A stretch of 64,000 bases of DNA from Pseudomonas sp. UBA1879 (GTDB lineage: Bacteria > Pseudomonadota > Gammaproteobacteria > Pseudomonadales > Pseudomonadaceae), in the NCBI RefSeq assembly GCF_002338065.1, contig NZ_DDHJ01000010.1, forward strand, positions 86,949-150,948, written 5' to 3'. A model generated the notes under the pieces. The model saw only the letters and a list, made by a program, of their open reading frames with translations. It had not been told where the DNA came from and searched no databases. Position 1 is the first letter of the stretch. Each line of letters opens with the position of its first letter. Shown here piece after piece: positions 9,252-17,967 of the stretch. The position numbers were made by a program, and so were the translations under genes.

Positions 9252-9991
9252 TGGATGTGTTGACGCTCATAGGGATCATTCTGGCGTTCGTCGCGATCAT
9301 TGGCGGCAATTTTCTCGAAGGCGGCCATCTCAGTGCGCTGATCAACGGACCGGCGGCGCTGATCGTCCTCGGCGGTACGCTGGCAGCCTGCCTGTTGCAG
9401 ACGCCGATGACCGCGTTCAAACGGGCCATCCAGATCTTCATCTGGATTCTGTTTCCGCCGCGCATCGACCTTGCCGGCGGCATCGACCGCGTCGTCTCGT
9501 GGAGCCTCACTGCACGCAAGGAAGGCCTGCTGGGCCTGGAAACCGTGGCGGACACCGAGCCTGACGCCTATTCGCGCAAGGGCCTGCAACTATTGGTGGA
9601 CGGGGTTGAACCCGAAGCCATTCGCAGCATTCTGGAAGTGGATTTTCTGACCCAGGAAAGCCGTGACATTCAGGCCGCGAAGGTGTTTGAAAGCATGGGC
9701 GGCTACGCGCCGACCGTGGGCATCATCGGCGCGGTCATGGGCCTGATCCATGTGATGGGCAACCTGGCTGATCCGAATCAGCTGGGCAGCGGCATCGCTG
9801 TGGCCTTCGTTGCGACCATTTACGGCGTGGCGTCGGCCAACCTGATTCTTCTGCCCGTTGCCAACAAGCTCAAGGCGGTTGCCATTCGCCAGTCGCGCTA
9901 TCGCGAAATGCTGCTCGAAGGCTTGCTGTCGATCGCCGAAGGCGAGAATCCACGCTCGATTGAACTGAAGCTGCAAGGCTTCATGGAGTGA
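9251..9991 (+). CDS. motC: Flagellar motor stator protein MotC (MotA family)
   Basis: MotC is the proton-channel subunit of the second stator complex of pseudomonads, working with MotD. The 246-residue protein has MotA-family membrane segments: two near the N-terminus ('IGIILAFVAIIGG', 'LIVLGGTLAACLL') and two in the second half ('TVGIIGAVMGLIHVMG' and 'GIAVAFVATIYGVASANL'), with a cytoplasmic loop between. The ATG at 9251 overlaps the cheB stop, arguing for coupling. motD follows after seven bases. Confidence 0.95.
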   Translation: MDVLTLIGIILAFVAIIGGNFLEGGHLSALINGPAALIVLGGTLAACLLQTPMTAFKRAIQIFIWILFPPRIDLAGGIDRVVSWSLTARKEGLLGLETVADTEPDAYSRKGLQLLVDGVEPEAIRSILEVDFLTQESRDIQAAKVFESMGGYAPTVGIIGAVMGLIHVMGNLADPNQLGSGIAVAFVATIYGVASANLILLPVANKLKAVAIRQSRYREMLLEGLLSIAEGENPRSIELKLQGFME

Positions 9992-9998
9992 TGGACTG

Positions 9999-10883
9999 AT
10001 GGCCCGTCGACGTCGCCACCACGAAGAACATGAAAATCACGAACGCTGGCTGGTGTCCTACGCGGACTTCATCACCTTGCTGTTCGCGTTCTTCGTGGTC
10101 ATGTATTCGATCTCGTCGCTGAACGAAGGCAAGTACAAAGTACTGTCCGAAGCACTGGTGGGGGTGTTCAACGAAGCGGAACGGAGTGTCAAGCCGATCC
10201 CCATCGGTGAGCAAAAGCCCCAGACCGTGCGCCCGGCCGACCCGCTGGTGCAAGACAGTGAGCAGACGGACGCGGCGCTGGGGCAGGGCGCTCAAGACCC
10301 GCTCAAGTCGATTGCCGATGACGTCAATGCGGCGTTTGGCGACCTGATCGCCTCCAATCAAATGACCGTGCGCGGCAACGAGCTGTGGATCGAGATCGAA
10401 CTCAATTCCAGCCTGCTGTTCGGCAGCGGTGATGCCTTGCCCAGCAACCAGGCCTTCGACCTGATCGACAAAGTGGCGAAGATCATCAAGCCGTTCGACA
10501 ACCCGATCCACGTCGAGGGCTTCACCGACAACCAGCCCATCAACTCGTCGCAGTACCCGAGCAACTGGGAGCTGTCGTCGGCCCGCGCCTCGAGCATCGT
10601 GCGCATGCTGGCCATGGACGGCATCAACCCGGTGCGCATGGCGTCGGTGGGATACGGTGAATTTCAGCCGCTCACCTCCAATGCCACCGCAGACGGGCGC
10701 GCCCGCAACCGCCGCGTGGTGCTGGTGATCTCGCGCAATCTTGACGTGCGGCGCAGTTTGACCGGTTCCGGCACCGCCGCCAATGCAAAGCCCGATGCTG
10801 CGTTGCGCCGTGCTGGCACACAAAATGCACCGGCTCCAGCCAAACCGCCGCAAGGCGTCAAATCTTCGTCACCTGCCCCTTAA
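9999..10883 (+). CDS. motD: Flagellar motor stator protein MotD (MotB family)
   Basis: MotD is the peptidoglycan-anchoring stator subunit. Residues 1-20 are charged and His-rich, followed by a single membrane helix containing the essential aspartate ('SYADFITLLFAFFVVMYS'). The C-terminal half is an OmpA/MotB peptidoglycan-binding domain with 'IHVEGFTDNQPI' and 'ELSSARASSIVRML'. The tail beyond about residue 255 is Ala/Pro/Lys-rich and probably unstructured. Placed directly after motC. Confidence 0.95.
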   Translation: MARRRRHHEEHENHERWLVSYADFITLLFAFFVVMYSISSLNEGKYKVLSEALVGVFNEAERSVKPIPIGEQKPQTVRPADPLVQDSEQTDAALGQGAQDPLKSIADDVNAAFGDLIASNQMTVRGNELWIEIELNSSLLFGSGDALPSNQAFDLIDKVAKIIKPFDNPIHVEGFTDNQPINSSQYPSNWELSSARASSIVRMLAMDGINPVRMASVGYGEFQPLTSNATADGRARNRRVVLVISRNLDVRRSLTGSGTAANAKPDAALRRAGTQNAPAPAKPPQGVKSSSPAP

Positions 10884-10928
10884 ATCGGTCTCGGTCATGC
10901 GTGTGATGGCTGGGGGGAATGCGAACAC

Positions 10929-11717
10929 ATGAGAGTCTGGGCAGTAGCCAATCAGAAAGGCGGGGTCGGCAAGACCACCACCTCCATCGCTTTAGCCGGT
11001 TTGCTGGCCGAGGCGGGCAAGCGCGTGGTCGTCGTCGATCTGGACCCCCATGGCTCGATGACCAGTTATTTCGGGCACGACCCTGATGCGCTGGAACACA
11101 GCTGCTTCGACTTGTTCCTGCACAAGGGCGCGGTGCCTGACGGTCTGCCCGGGCAGCTGCTGTTGCCCACCAGCGATCAGCGCATCTCTTTGCTGCCGTC
11201 GAGCACCGCGCTGGCCACCCTCGAACGTCAGTCGCCGGGGCAAAGCGGTCTCGGGCTGGTGATTGCCAAAAGCCTGGCGCAGCTGTGGCAGGACTTCGAT
11301 TACGCAATCATCGACAGTCCGCCGCTGCTGGGCGTGCTGATGGTCAACGCGTTGGCCGCGAGTCAGCAACTGGCGATCCCGGTGCAGACCGAGTTTCTGG
11401 CGGTCAAGGGCCTGGAACGCATGGTCAACACGCTGGCAATGATCAACCGCTCGCGCAAGGTGCCATTGCCGTACACCATCGTTCCGACCCTGTTCGACCG
11501 TCGCACCCAGGCGTCGATGGGCACCCTCAAACTGCTGCGCGACAGCTACCCCGAACACGTCTGGAAAGCCTACATTCCGGTGGATACCCGATTGCGCGAC
11601 GCCAGCCGGGCCGGCGTGACGCCCTCGCAGTTCGACAACAAGAGCCGGGGCGTGCTGGCGTACCGCACGCTGCTCAAACACCTGCTCACCGAACAGCTCG
11701 TCGGACAGGTGGCCTGA
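10929..11717 (+). CDS. ParA-family ATPase of the chemosensory array (ParC-like)
   Basis: A 262-residue ParA/MinD ATPase with deviant Walker A 'NQKGGVGKTTTS' at the N-terminus and 'VVVVDLDPHGSMTSYFG' behind it. Its place between motD and the CheW-domain genes is that of the Pseudomonas/Vibrio ParC protein, which keeps chemosensory arrays at the cell pole and segregates them at division together with ParP. It is not the chromosome-partitioning ParA, whose partner ParB is absent here. Start ATG 10929 lies after a short AT-poor gap; the N-terminus MRVWAVANQKGG is typical. Confidence 0.9.
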   Translation: MRVWAVANQKGGVGKTTTSIALAGLLAEAGKRVVVVDLDPHGSMTSYFGHDPDALEHSCFDLFLHKGAVPDGLPGQLLLPTSDQRISLLPSSTALATLERQSPGQSGLGLVIAKSLAQLWQDFDYAIIDSPPLLGVLMVNALAASQQLAIPVQTEFLAVKGLERMVNTLAMINRSRKVPLPYTIVPTLFDRRTQASMGTLKLLRDSYPEHVWKAYIPVDTRLRDASRAGVTPSQFDNKSRGVLAYRTLLKHLLTEQLVGQVA

Positions 11718-11760
11718 GATGTCCGCTGATCGTTTATTCACACGCCTTGCGCCTGCGCGC

Positions 11761-11788
11761 TCAAGTCGGCCTGCGGTGCAGCCGATAA
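11761..11788 (+). promoter_or_regulatory. Predicted FliA (sigma-28) promoter upstream of parP
   Basis: TCAAGTCG (-35-like, 11761-11768), a 12-base spacer and a perfect GCCGATAA (-10, 11781-11788) match the flagellar sigma-28 consensus TCAAGTTT/TAAAGTTT - N11-12 - GCCGATAA. It lies 43 bases before the parP start, inside a long same-strand operon, so it would give parP-cheW their own late-class transcription. Prediction from consensus only. Confidence 0.6.
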
Positions 11789-11831
11789 AAAAGACAGGCG
11801 GTAATCGCATCACTTATTTTCGGGCTCCTGT

Positions 11832-12788
11832 ATGAACCGCCCTCTGGACATCGCATCCCGGCCACAGCTGGCGTTGCAAAATTACCTCGACGCGCTGTTG
11901 CAGGACGCCACCGAAGAACTGGACGTCGCCAACAGCATCGATGAGTTTCAAGCGGCTGTGCTCGAAGAGCAGGCCCACGACGCGCGTATGCGCTCGGCGG
12001 TGGCTGAAGCCGTTGCCGCAGCCGTGCCTGCGCGCCCGTTCGAAGCAACGCCCAGGTCTGCGCCACTGAGCCAGCCTGCGCCCGTGCCGCTCGCGCCTGC
12101 ACCGCAGGCCCAGCCGACGCCACGCCCGGTCGCCGAGCCCGTGGCCGCCCGCGTGCTGGAGCGGCCGGTCATGCTGCCGCCCGTCATCGCGCCGCCGTTG
12201 GTGGTGCCGGTCATCGAGCCTGCGATCAGCGAGCCGACGGTCGCCGTGGTCGAGCCGGTGGTCGAGGTGCACCTGCCTGCGCAACGCACACCGACGCCGC
12301 CGCCCACCGCCAGCGATCGCCCGGAGTGGGCCGCCGAACCGTTCGAATGCCTGTTGTTCGATGTCGCAGGCCTGACGCTGGCCGTGCCGCTGGTGTGCCT
12401 GGGATCGATCTATCCGCTGGCCGGGCATGACCTGACGCCACTGTTCGGGCAGCCGGACTGGTTTCTCGGCATCCTGCCCAGCCAGGCCGGCAACCTGAAA
12501 GTCCTGGATACCGCACGCTGGATCATGCCCGACCGCTACCGCGACGATTTCCGTCAGGGCTTGCAGTACGTGATTTCGGTTCAGGGGTACGAATGGGGCT
12601 TGGCGGTGCATCAGGTCAGCCGTTCGCTGCGCCTGGAGCCCGATGAAATCAAATGGCGCGCCCATCGGGGTCAACGTCCGTGGCTGGCCGGGACAGTGAT
12701 CGAACACATGTGCGCGCTGCTGGACGTGTCCGAACTGGCCGAGCTGATCGCCAGCGGCGCGGTCAAGCAGATGCACACACGCAAATAG
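11832..12788 (+). CDS. CheW-domain array protein ParP-like
   Basis: A 318-residue protein with a short conserved N-terminal segment ('LQNYLDALLQDATEEL'), a long Pro/Ala/Val-rich linker (about 60-160) and a C-terminal CheW-like domain (about 170-318, 'FECLLFDVAGLTLAVPL'). In Vibrio and Pseudomonas the homologue, ParP, links the ParC ATPase to CheA and stabilises polar arrays. Position directly after the ParC-like gene and before cheW fits. The ATG at 11832 is taken; a FliA-type promoter stands just upstream. The linker makes residue alignments there unreliable. Confidence 0.85.
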   Translation: MNRPLDIASRPQLALQNYLDALLQDATEELDVANSIDEFQAAVLEEQAHDARMRSAVAEAVAAAVPARPFEATPRSAPLSQPAPVPLAPAPQAQPTPRPVAEPVAARVLERPVMLPPVIAPPLVVPVIEPAISEPTVAVVEPVVEVHLPAQRTPTPPPTASDRPEWAAEPFECLLFDVAGLTLAVPLVCLGSIYPLAGHDLTPLFGQPDWFLGILPSQAGNLKVLDTARWIMPDRYRDDFRQGLQYVISVQGYEWGLAVHQVSRSLRLEPDEIKWRAHRGQRPWLAGTVIEHMCALLDVSELAELIASGAVKQMHTRK

Positions 12789-12870
12789 CTGTATCTAAAA
12801 GCATCATCCAAAAACACAGGGCGGCGCGAGTCCGTCGCCTGAAGAGCACAACACGCAAGGGGTTAGGGGT

Positions 12871-13350
12871 ATGAAGAAGTCGTCAGCACAGGGTTCCGAA
12901 GATCCGATCCTGCAATGGGTCACCTTCCGCCTGGACAACGAAACGTATGGCATCAATGTGATGCAGGTTCAGGAAGTGCTGCGCTACACCGAGATCGCAC
13001 CGGTGCCGGGTGCGCCGAGCTATGTGCTGGGCATCATCAACCTGCGCGGCAACGTCGTGACGGTCATCGACACCCGTCAGCGCTTTGGTCTGCCGCCGGT
13101 TGAAGTCAGCGACAACACGCGTATCGTGATCATCGAAGCCGACAAGCAAGTGGTCGGAATCCTGGTCGATAGCGTGGCGGAAGTGGTGTACCTGCGTCAG
13201 TCGGAAGTCGAAACCGCGCCGAACGTGGGCAACGACGAATCCGCGAAATTCATCCAGGGCGTGTGCAACAAAAACGGCGAGCTGCTGATCCTCGTGGAAC
13301 TGGACAAGATGATGTCCGAGGAAGAGTGGTCCGAGCTGGAGAATATCTGA
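12871..13350 (+). CDS. cheW: Chemotaxis coupling protein CheW
   Basis: CheW couples chemoreceptors to CheA. The 159-residue single-domain protein shows the family's 'YGINVMQVQEVLRYTEIAPVP' strand-loop region, 'VLGIINLRGNVVTVIDTR', and the C-terminal 'ILVELDKMMS'. A GGGG-rich sequence precedes ATG 12871. The next gene starts immediately after its stop with no gap. Residue length is normal for CheW. Confidence 0.96.
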   Translation: MKKSSAQGSEDPILQWVTFRLDNETYGINVMQVQEVLRYTEIAPVPGAPSYVLGIINLRGNVVTVIDTRQRFGLPPVEVSDNTRIVIIEADKQVVGILVDSVAEVVYLRQSEVETAPNVGNDESAKFIQGVCNKNGELLILVELDKMMSEEEWSELENI

Positions 13351-13746
13351 TTGATACTTGAGGTTGCCGTCATCTTTCTGGGGGTGTTGTGGGTCGCATC
13401 GGTCGCGATGTTCATGGCCCACACCAAACGCTTGCGCGCGCTGGCCACGCAGCAGCTCGAGGCGGATTCGCTGCGCGATCAGCGCATCCGCGAGCTGGCT
13501 CGACGCCTTGAGCACTATCAGGGCGGCACGGTGAAGATGGGCGAGGATTTGCACGAGTTGCAGTCGATCGTCGCGCCATTGCCGGACAAGGTGACTGCGC
13601 TGGAGCAGCGGGATCCTTCGACGCTGTCGTTCGCCCAGGCCGCGCGGCTGGTGAGCATGGGCGCCAGTGTCGATGAGCTGACACAGTCGTGCGGGCTGAC
13701 CCAGGCTGAAGCGCAGTTGATGAGCAAGTTGCATGGGAATGGATGA
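13351..13746 (+). CDS. DUF2802 family protein
   Basis: A 131-residue protein starting with TTG directly after the cheW stop. It has one N-terminal membrane segment ('VAVIFLGVLWVASVAMFMA'), a helical, probably coiled-coil middle, and a conserved C-terminal part with 'AARLVSMGASVDELTQSCG' and 'LTQAEAQLMSKLHG', which looks like a small helix-turn-helix. This is the DUF2802 family that regularly closes the Pseudomonas chemotaxis operon. Its function is not established to my knowledge; the position suggests an accessory role in motility or the polar array. A possible terminator lies at 13884. Confidence 0.8.
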   Translation: MILEVAVIFLGVLWVASVAMFMAHTKRLRALATQQLEADSLRDQRIRELARRLEHYQGGTVKMGEDLHELQSIVAPLPDKVTALEQRDPSTLSFAQAARLVSMGASVDELTQSCGLTQAEAQLMSKLHGNG

Positions 13747-13883
13747 TTTCTTGCGGGTTTGAGGTGTTGCTGCTTGTCGGGTGAATATCCATTTCTTCGG
13801 TAACGGCTGATTACAGTTCTGCTCTTACAGCGGGTCACTTTTCTTCTGGGAAAAGTCACCACAACCATTTGCTCCTGGCGTGG

Positions 13884-13905
13884 CCCTGACTTTGTCAGGG
13901 TTTCT
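13884..13905 (+). terminator. Possible intrinsic terminator after the chemotaxis operon
   Basis: CCCTGAC - TTT - GTCAGGG is a perfect 7-bp hairpin, followed by TTTCT. It lies about 140 bases after the last chemotaxis gene. The U-tract is short, so this is only a modest candidate, and the surrounding DNA (13830-13970) resembles a dispersed non-coding Pseudomonas repeat. Confidence 0.4.
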
Positions 13906-13970
13906 CCAACACCCACGTCGCGATCTATGGCGTCTCCTGCCAGGCGCCGATTCACCTCGCGGCGCACGGC

Positions 13971-14405
13971 CCGATGATGCCTGCCATTTTTGCCCCATCC
14001 GCCGCTCCCAGAGACGGCGCAAATCCTGTGGGAGCCGCCGGAGGCACGACGGCAGCGATGACGGTGTGTCAGTCGACCCATCTGACACTGACCCAGCGCT
14101 ATCGCTGCCGTCGTCCCTCCGGCGGCTCCTACAGGTTCGGCGGTGTCCCGACCGCCTTGGACGCAATGCGAATGAACTCCCTCCCACGGAAAATCTGGTG
14201 GAGCAGACGCCCCGATGATTCCCACCATCCTTGCGCGAGTCACGGCTCCTAGACACGGCGCAAATACTGTAGGAGCCGCCGGAGGCACGACGGCAGCGAT
14301 GACGGTGTGTCAGTCGACCCATCTGAGACTGACCCAGCGCTATCGCTGCCGTCGTCCCTCCGGCGGCTCCTACAGGTTCGGCAGTGTGGCGCTCGCCTTG
14401 GACGC
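13971..14405. repeat. Tandem pair of REPIN units, period 241 bp (GGAGCCGCCGGAGG type)
   Basis: Two copies (13971-14164 and 14212-14405) align at a constant offset of 241 bases with no gap; the core 14015-14141 differs at three positions by my reading. Each core is itself an inverted repeat: GTAGGAGCCGCCGGAGG-CACGACGGCAGCGAT at the left and its complement at the right, with a centre containing a second small stem. This makes a duplicated REPIN. The open frames crossing it are low-complexity shadows. Together with 13747-13970 this fills the 724-base gap between the convergent chemotaxis and FliK-like operons. Confidence 0.85.
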
Positions 14406-14470
14406 GCATCTGTGAGCAGTGCGTGACTGACGTCCACGAGCAGGCCCGCGTGCAGATGAACGTCAAGCGC

Positions 14471-14791
14471 CTAACGCGGCGTAATATCCCGCTCCACCGG
14501 CTGCGGATCCGGGTCGAACCCTTCGGGAAATTTCCCTTTCAGCCGCCAGGCAAACGCGATGATTTCGGCGATGGTCAGGTACAGCTCCTGAGGAATGCTG
14601 TCGCCCAGTTCCAATCTGGCGAGCATTTTCACCAGTTCCGCGTTTTCGTAGATCGGGACTTTGTATTCCCGGGCGATGGCGAGGATGGCTTCGGCGAGGG
14701 CGTCGTCGCCTTTGGCGGTCAGGGTCGGGGCTTGTTGGCCGTCGTAGTTTAAAGCGATGGCCTGACGGGGCGTGTGTTCGGGTGTGCTCAT
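14471..14791 (-). CDS. FlhB C-terminal homologue (EscU/YscU/HrcU/FlhB switch-protein family)
   Basis: A 106-residue soluble protein resembling the cytoplasmic domain of FlhB ('AIALNYDGQQAPTLTAKGDD', 'VPIYENAELVKMLARLELGD'). It has no membrane part and no autocleavage Asn-Pro-Thr-His motif. Such stand-alone FlhB-C proteins (called FlhX or FhlB-like) can partly replace the cleaved FlhB tail in some bacteria. Its start overlaps the stop of the FliK-like gene (ATGA), so the two form an operon and share a role in export substrate switching (inference). Confidence 0.85.
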   Translation of the reverse strand: MSTPEHTPRQAIALNYDGQQAPTLTAKGDDALAEAILAIAREYKVPIYENAELVKMLARLELGDSIPQELYLTIAEIIAFAWRLKGKFPEGFDPDPQPVERDITPR

Positions 14792-16419
14792 CAGGCGTTC
14801 TCGTCAATCCAGCGTTGTTCCAGCACGGTGCGGGTGCCGTGGACGGGCACGCCACGGTTGCACGCCAGTTCTTTCACGTTCAGGCCGCAAGCGACCAGCC
14901 GTGCGCGCAGGCTCTCCAGCTCGCGGGAGATCAGCTCTGCCGCCCCTTCGCGCTCGGCCCACATCTGGCTGGACAGGCTGCCCGCGACCAGTTGCGCCTG
15001 AACCTGGAGTGGCCCCAAGGGTTCCAGATCGAACGCCAGCTCCACGCGCCAGAGTTTTTCCTTCTCTTTGACTTCCGACGCCGCCGCGTCCTGAGCCTCT
15101 TCCCGGTCAGGCGGGTCTTCGCGCTGAACCTTGACCTGCAAGGGCACGATGTCATGGGCATGGCGCATCGGGATTTCCAGCTGCCAGGTGGTCACCTGTG
15201 TGCCGTCAGCGTTCATGCGGGTTTGTTCGAGTCCGCCCAATTGATGGCTCTGCAGACGTGAGATCGCTCCGGCCGCGAGTTTGAGCAGGGTTTCGAGATC
15301 GTCGCTGCCTTCTGAACTCGCCAGCGTGCGCGACGGTAATGGAAAGTTGGTCGGTACCCGTGGCGCCGCGACCTGGCCCAGCATGCCCAAGGCGTTGCGG
15401 ATCACGTTGGGCATGGCGCGGGCAAGCGTGTTGGCGGCGGCTGCGTCGTTGTAACTGATGTAGCCCGGCAGCCCCGGCAGGATCTGCGCGATAACCCTCA
15501 GCAGGTTGGCCTTCATGTCCGGCACCAGCGTCGGGTTTTGCCCCGCCATCAAGCGTGACTCCATGAACAGCCCGCTGGCGTTCAGCGCCTGAGCCACACC
15601 TTTGGCGGTGGTCATCTGCGGCAGGTCGGGCAGGTCGTCAAGCAACTGATCGATGCTCGCGCGCAATGATTGCGAGATCACGTCATCGTCAGGAGATGTC
15701 GGTGGCGGCAGGGTTTGCAACGCCGTCAGCAGGCTTTGCAGCGAGCCTTGACGACTCTGCTGCGTCGACAGCTGTTGAGCCAAGGCCAGTTCGTCGAGGC
15801 GCTTGGGCATGGCGACGAAATTCAGCGCCTGGCCGTTCTGTACTAGCGCGCTGAGCAGGCTGCCCACGCGCAGCGGCTGCGGGCTGTCGATGGTCAGGCT
15901 GGTGCCGGCCATCGCGGTGTTGAGCAACATCACGATCGACCGGTACGTGGCTGGCTGAGTCGCCGCGTTGCCTGTGGTTTGCCCGGTCAGTTGCGCGATG
16001 TTATCGGCCATCGCCTGGGTGGTCAGGACTTTGCCTTGCAGCAGGGTGCCGGGTGGCAGCTGACGGATGTCGAGACGGGTGAGGCTGTTGGTGATGGCTT
16101 TCTGCAGATCCTGCACGCTGATGGTCAAGGTGTCCGCCGAGCCTTGGGCGACGTTGACCGTAGTCCCCGGAGTCAGCGGCAAGCTGCTGCTGACGGGGAG
16201 GGTGGCCTGCCGGCCGTTGTCCATCGTCAGCTTGAGCAGCAGTTGAAAATTCTGGCCCAGTTGTTTGAGGCTCACGACCTCGGCATTGGCCACCTGACCG
16301 GCGTTCAGCAGGCCCTCCCGGGGCTCCGTGAGCTTGAGCACTTCGCCCGGCGGCACGCCCGCACGCAGCAGCGCGGTGGCGGCGGCAACGGGAGAAAGAT
16401 TGGGTATATCGCCTGTCAT
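14791..16419 (-). CDS. FliK-like flagellar hook-length control family protein
   Basis: A roughly 542-residue protein with a long Gln/Leu/Pro-rich N-terminal and middle part and a C-terminal domain of the FliK hook-length control family ('AFDLEPLGPLQVQAQLVAGSLSSQMWAER', shown here only in essence, near the last 120 residues). FliK measures hook length and triggers the FlhB specificity switch; its coupling here to an FlhB-C homologue fits. The ATG at 16419 follows GGGATCTG with short spacing; an ATG at 16500 would add 27 residues but lacks a ribosome site. This is probably a second FliK-like gene, distinct from the one in the main flagellar hook operon. Confidence 0.8.
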   Translation of the reverse strand: MTGDIPNLSPVAAATALLRAGVPPGEVLKLTEPREGLLNAGQVANAEVVSLKQLGQNFQLLLKLTMDNGRQATLPVSSSLPLTPGTTVNVAQGSADTLTISVQDLQKAITNSLTRLDIRQLPPGTLLQGKVLTTQAMADNIAQLTGQTTGNAATQPATYRSIVMLLNTAMAGTSLTIDSPQPLRVGSLLSALVQNGQALNFVAMPKRLDELALAQQLSTQQSRQGSLQSLLTALQTLPPPTSPDDDVISQSLRASIDQLLDDLPDLPQMTTAKGVAQALNASGLFMESRLMAGQNPTLVPDMKANLLRVIAQILPGLPGYISYNDAAAANTLARAMPNVIRNALGMLGQVAAPRVPTNFPLPSRTLASSEGSDDLETLLKLAAGAISRLQSHQLGGLEQTRMNADGTQVTTWQLEIPMRHAHDIVPLQVKVQREDPPDREEAQDAAASEVKEKEKLWRVELAFDLEPLGPLQVQAQLVAGSLSSQMWAEREGAAELISRELESLRARLVACGLNVKELACNRGVPVHGTRTVLEQRWIDENA

Positions 16420-16569
16420 CAGATCCCGACTCGGTAAAGTTGCGCTCAAGCTGGCATAATCCGGCACCGACGTTTTCGGCGGACGACCGTTGAGCTGCAT
16501 CACTATAACGGCTGTCACGCCCCCGACTTGAACCGCGGTGCACACCTGCTATCCGAAAAGAAGGACCCC

Positions 16570-17205
16570 ATGTCGATCCCTGTTCTTGAAGCCGTGGCGC
16601 TGGCCTGCGAGCGTGACTGGCGGCTGCTGTTCGAGCATCTCGATCTGCGGCTGGCAACCGGCGACATGGTGCAGATCAGCGGCCCCAACGGCAGCGGCAA
16701 GACCAGCCTGTTGCGCCTGCTCAGCGGCCTCATGCAGCCCACCGCCGGCGAGGTGTTGCTGGGCGGCAAACCGCTGACGCATCAGCGCCACGCGCTGGCA
16801 CAGCAGCTGTTGTGGATCGGCCACGCCGCCGGGATCAAGGATTTGCTCACGCCCGTGGAAAACCTCGCCTGGCTCTGCGCCCTGCACCAGCGTGCCGACA
16901 CCGACGCCCTCTGGCAGGCCCTCGATGCGGTTGGACTGCGCGGTTTCGAAGATGTGCCGTGCCATACCCTGTCCGCCGGACAAAAACGTCGCGTCGCGCT
17001 GGCCCGTCTCTACCTGCCCGGCCCGAGCCTGTGGATGCTCGACGAACCGTTCACCGCACTGGACAAGCAGGGCGTGGCGCAACTGGAAGCGCACCTTGCC
17101 GAGCATTGCCAGCGGGGCGGCATCGTGGTGCTGACCACTCACCACACTTTGAGCCGGACGCCATCCGGTTATCGCGAGCTGAACGTGGGGGAATGGGCGC
17201 CATGA
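16570..17205 (+). CDS. ccmA: Heme exporter ATP-binding protein CcmA
   Basis: CcmA is the ATPase of the CcmABCD complex, which releases holo-CcmE during cytochrome c maturation. The 211-residue ABC domain shows Walker A 'GPNGSGKTSLLRLL', the signature 'TLSAGQKRRVALARL' and Walker B 'LWMLDEPFTALD'. AAGGA lies five bases before ATG 16570; longer in-frame starts lack this. It is the first gene of ccmABCDEFGHI, diverging from the FliK-like gene, and its stop overlaps ccmB by four bases. Confidence 0.97.
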   Translation: MSIPVLEAVALACERDWRLLFEHLDLRLATGDMVQISGPNGSGKTSLLRLLSGLMQPTAGEVLLGGKPLTHQRHALAQQLLWIGHAAGIKDLLTPVENLAWLCALHQRADTDALWQALDAVGLRGFEDVPCHTLSAGQKRRVALARLYLPGPSLWMLDEPFTALDKQGVAQLEAHLAEHCQRGGIVVLTTHHTLSRTPSGYRELNVGEWAP

Positions 17206-17873
17206 GCCGCGTATTTACCCTGCTGATCGCCCGCGAAGCCCGCTTGCTGTTTCGCCGCCCGGCCGAGTTGCTCAACCCGCTGGTGTTTTTCGCCATCGTC
17301 ATCGCGCTGTTTCCGCTGGCCGTTGGGCCCGAATCGCAGCTATTGAGGACAATTTCCCCCGGCCTGGTCTGGGTCGCCGCGCTGTTGTCGGTGCTGCTGT
17401 CACTCGACGGCCTGTTTCGCAGCGATTTCGAGGACGGCTCGCTGGAGCAGTGGGTCCTTTCGCCGCATCCCTTGCCGCTTCTGGTGTTGGCGAAAGTGCT
17501 GGCACACTGGGCTTTTTCCGGGTTGGCGCTGGTGTTGCTGGCGCCGGTGCTGGCGCTGATGCTCGGATTGCCGAGTGCTTGCCTGCCGGTGTTGCTGTCG
17601 TCCTTGTTACTGGGTACGCCGGTATTGAGTCTGTTGGGCGCTGTCGGTGCCGCGCTGACTGTGGGCCTCAAGCGCGGCGGTCTGCTGCTGGCGTTGCTGA
17701 TTTTGCCGCTGTACATCCCGGTGTTGATTCTGGGCAGCGGTGCGCTTCAGGCGTCTCTTCAAGGCATGGCCGCGACCGGTTACCTGCTTTGGCTTGGCAG
17801 CCTGACGGCGCTCGCGATAACGCTGACACCTTTCGCAATTGCCGCTGGCTTGAAAATCAGTGTTGGCGAATAA
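17202..17873 (+). CDS. ccmB: Heme exporter membrane protein CcmB
   Basis: CcmB is the membrane permease subunit working with CcmA. The 223-residue protein has about six hydrophobic segments ('NPLVFFAIVIALFPLAVG', 'LVWVAALLSVLLSLDGLF' and others) and the conserved 'EDGSLEQWVLSPHPL' region. The ATG at 17202 overlaps the ccmA stop (ATGA); the much longer upstream open frame is a shadow of ccmA. A 168-base gap separates it from ccmC. Confidence 0.96.
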   Translation: MSRVFTLLIAREARLLFRRPAELLNPLVFFAIVIALFPLAVGPESQLLRTISPGLVWVAALLSVLLSLDGLFRSDFEDGSLEQWVLSPHPLPLLVLAKVLAHWAFSGLALVLLAPVLALMLGLPSACLPVLLSSLLLGTPVLSLLGAVGAALTVGLKRGGLLLALLILPLYIPVLILGSGALQASLQGMAATGYLLWLGSLTALAITLTPFAIAAGLKISVGE

Positions 17874-17967
17874 TCAGAAACCTGATCGACCGGACAGCTT
17901 TTCTCGAGGCCGGTGTCTGAATTGTTAATGTTCGAGAAAGAGCGCTTCGGGTAAAAGGAGCGCCTGA

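Noticed and set aside
11761..11820. Plus-strand frame 11285-11788 extending past parC as a separate gene
   Set aside because: It is a frame shadow of the ParA-family gene; its tail covers the FliA promoter and shows no motif.
13518..14466. Two overlapping minus-strand frames with repeated 'VGAAGGTTAAIALG' peptides
   Set aside because: The peptide repeat is the translation of the duplicated REPIN; the frames have no ribosome site and no family resemblance.
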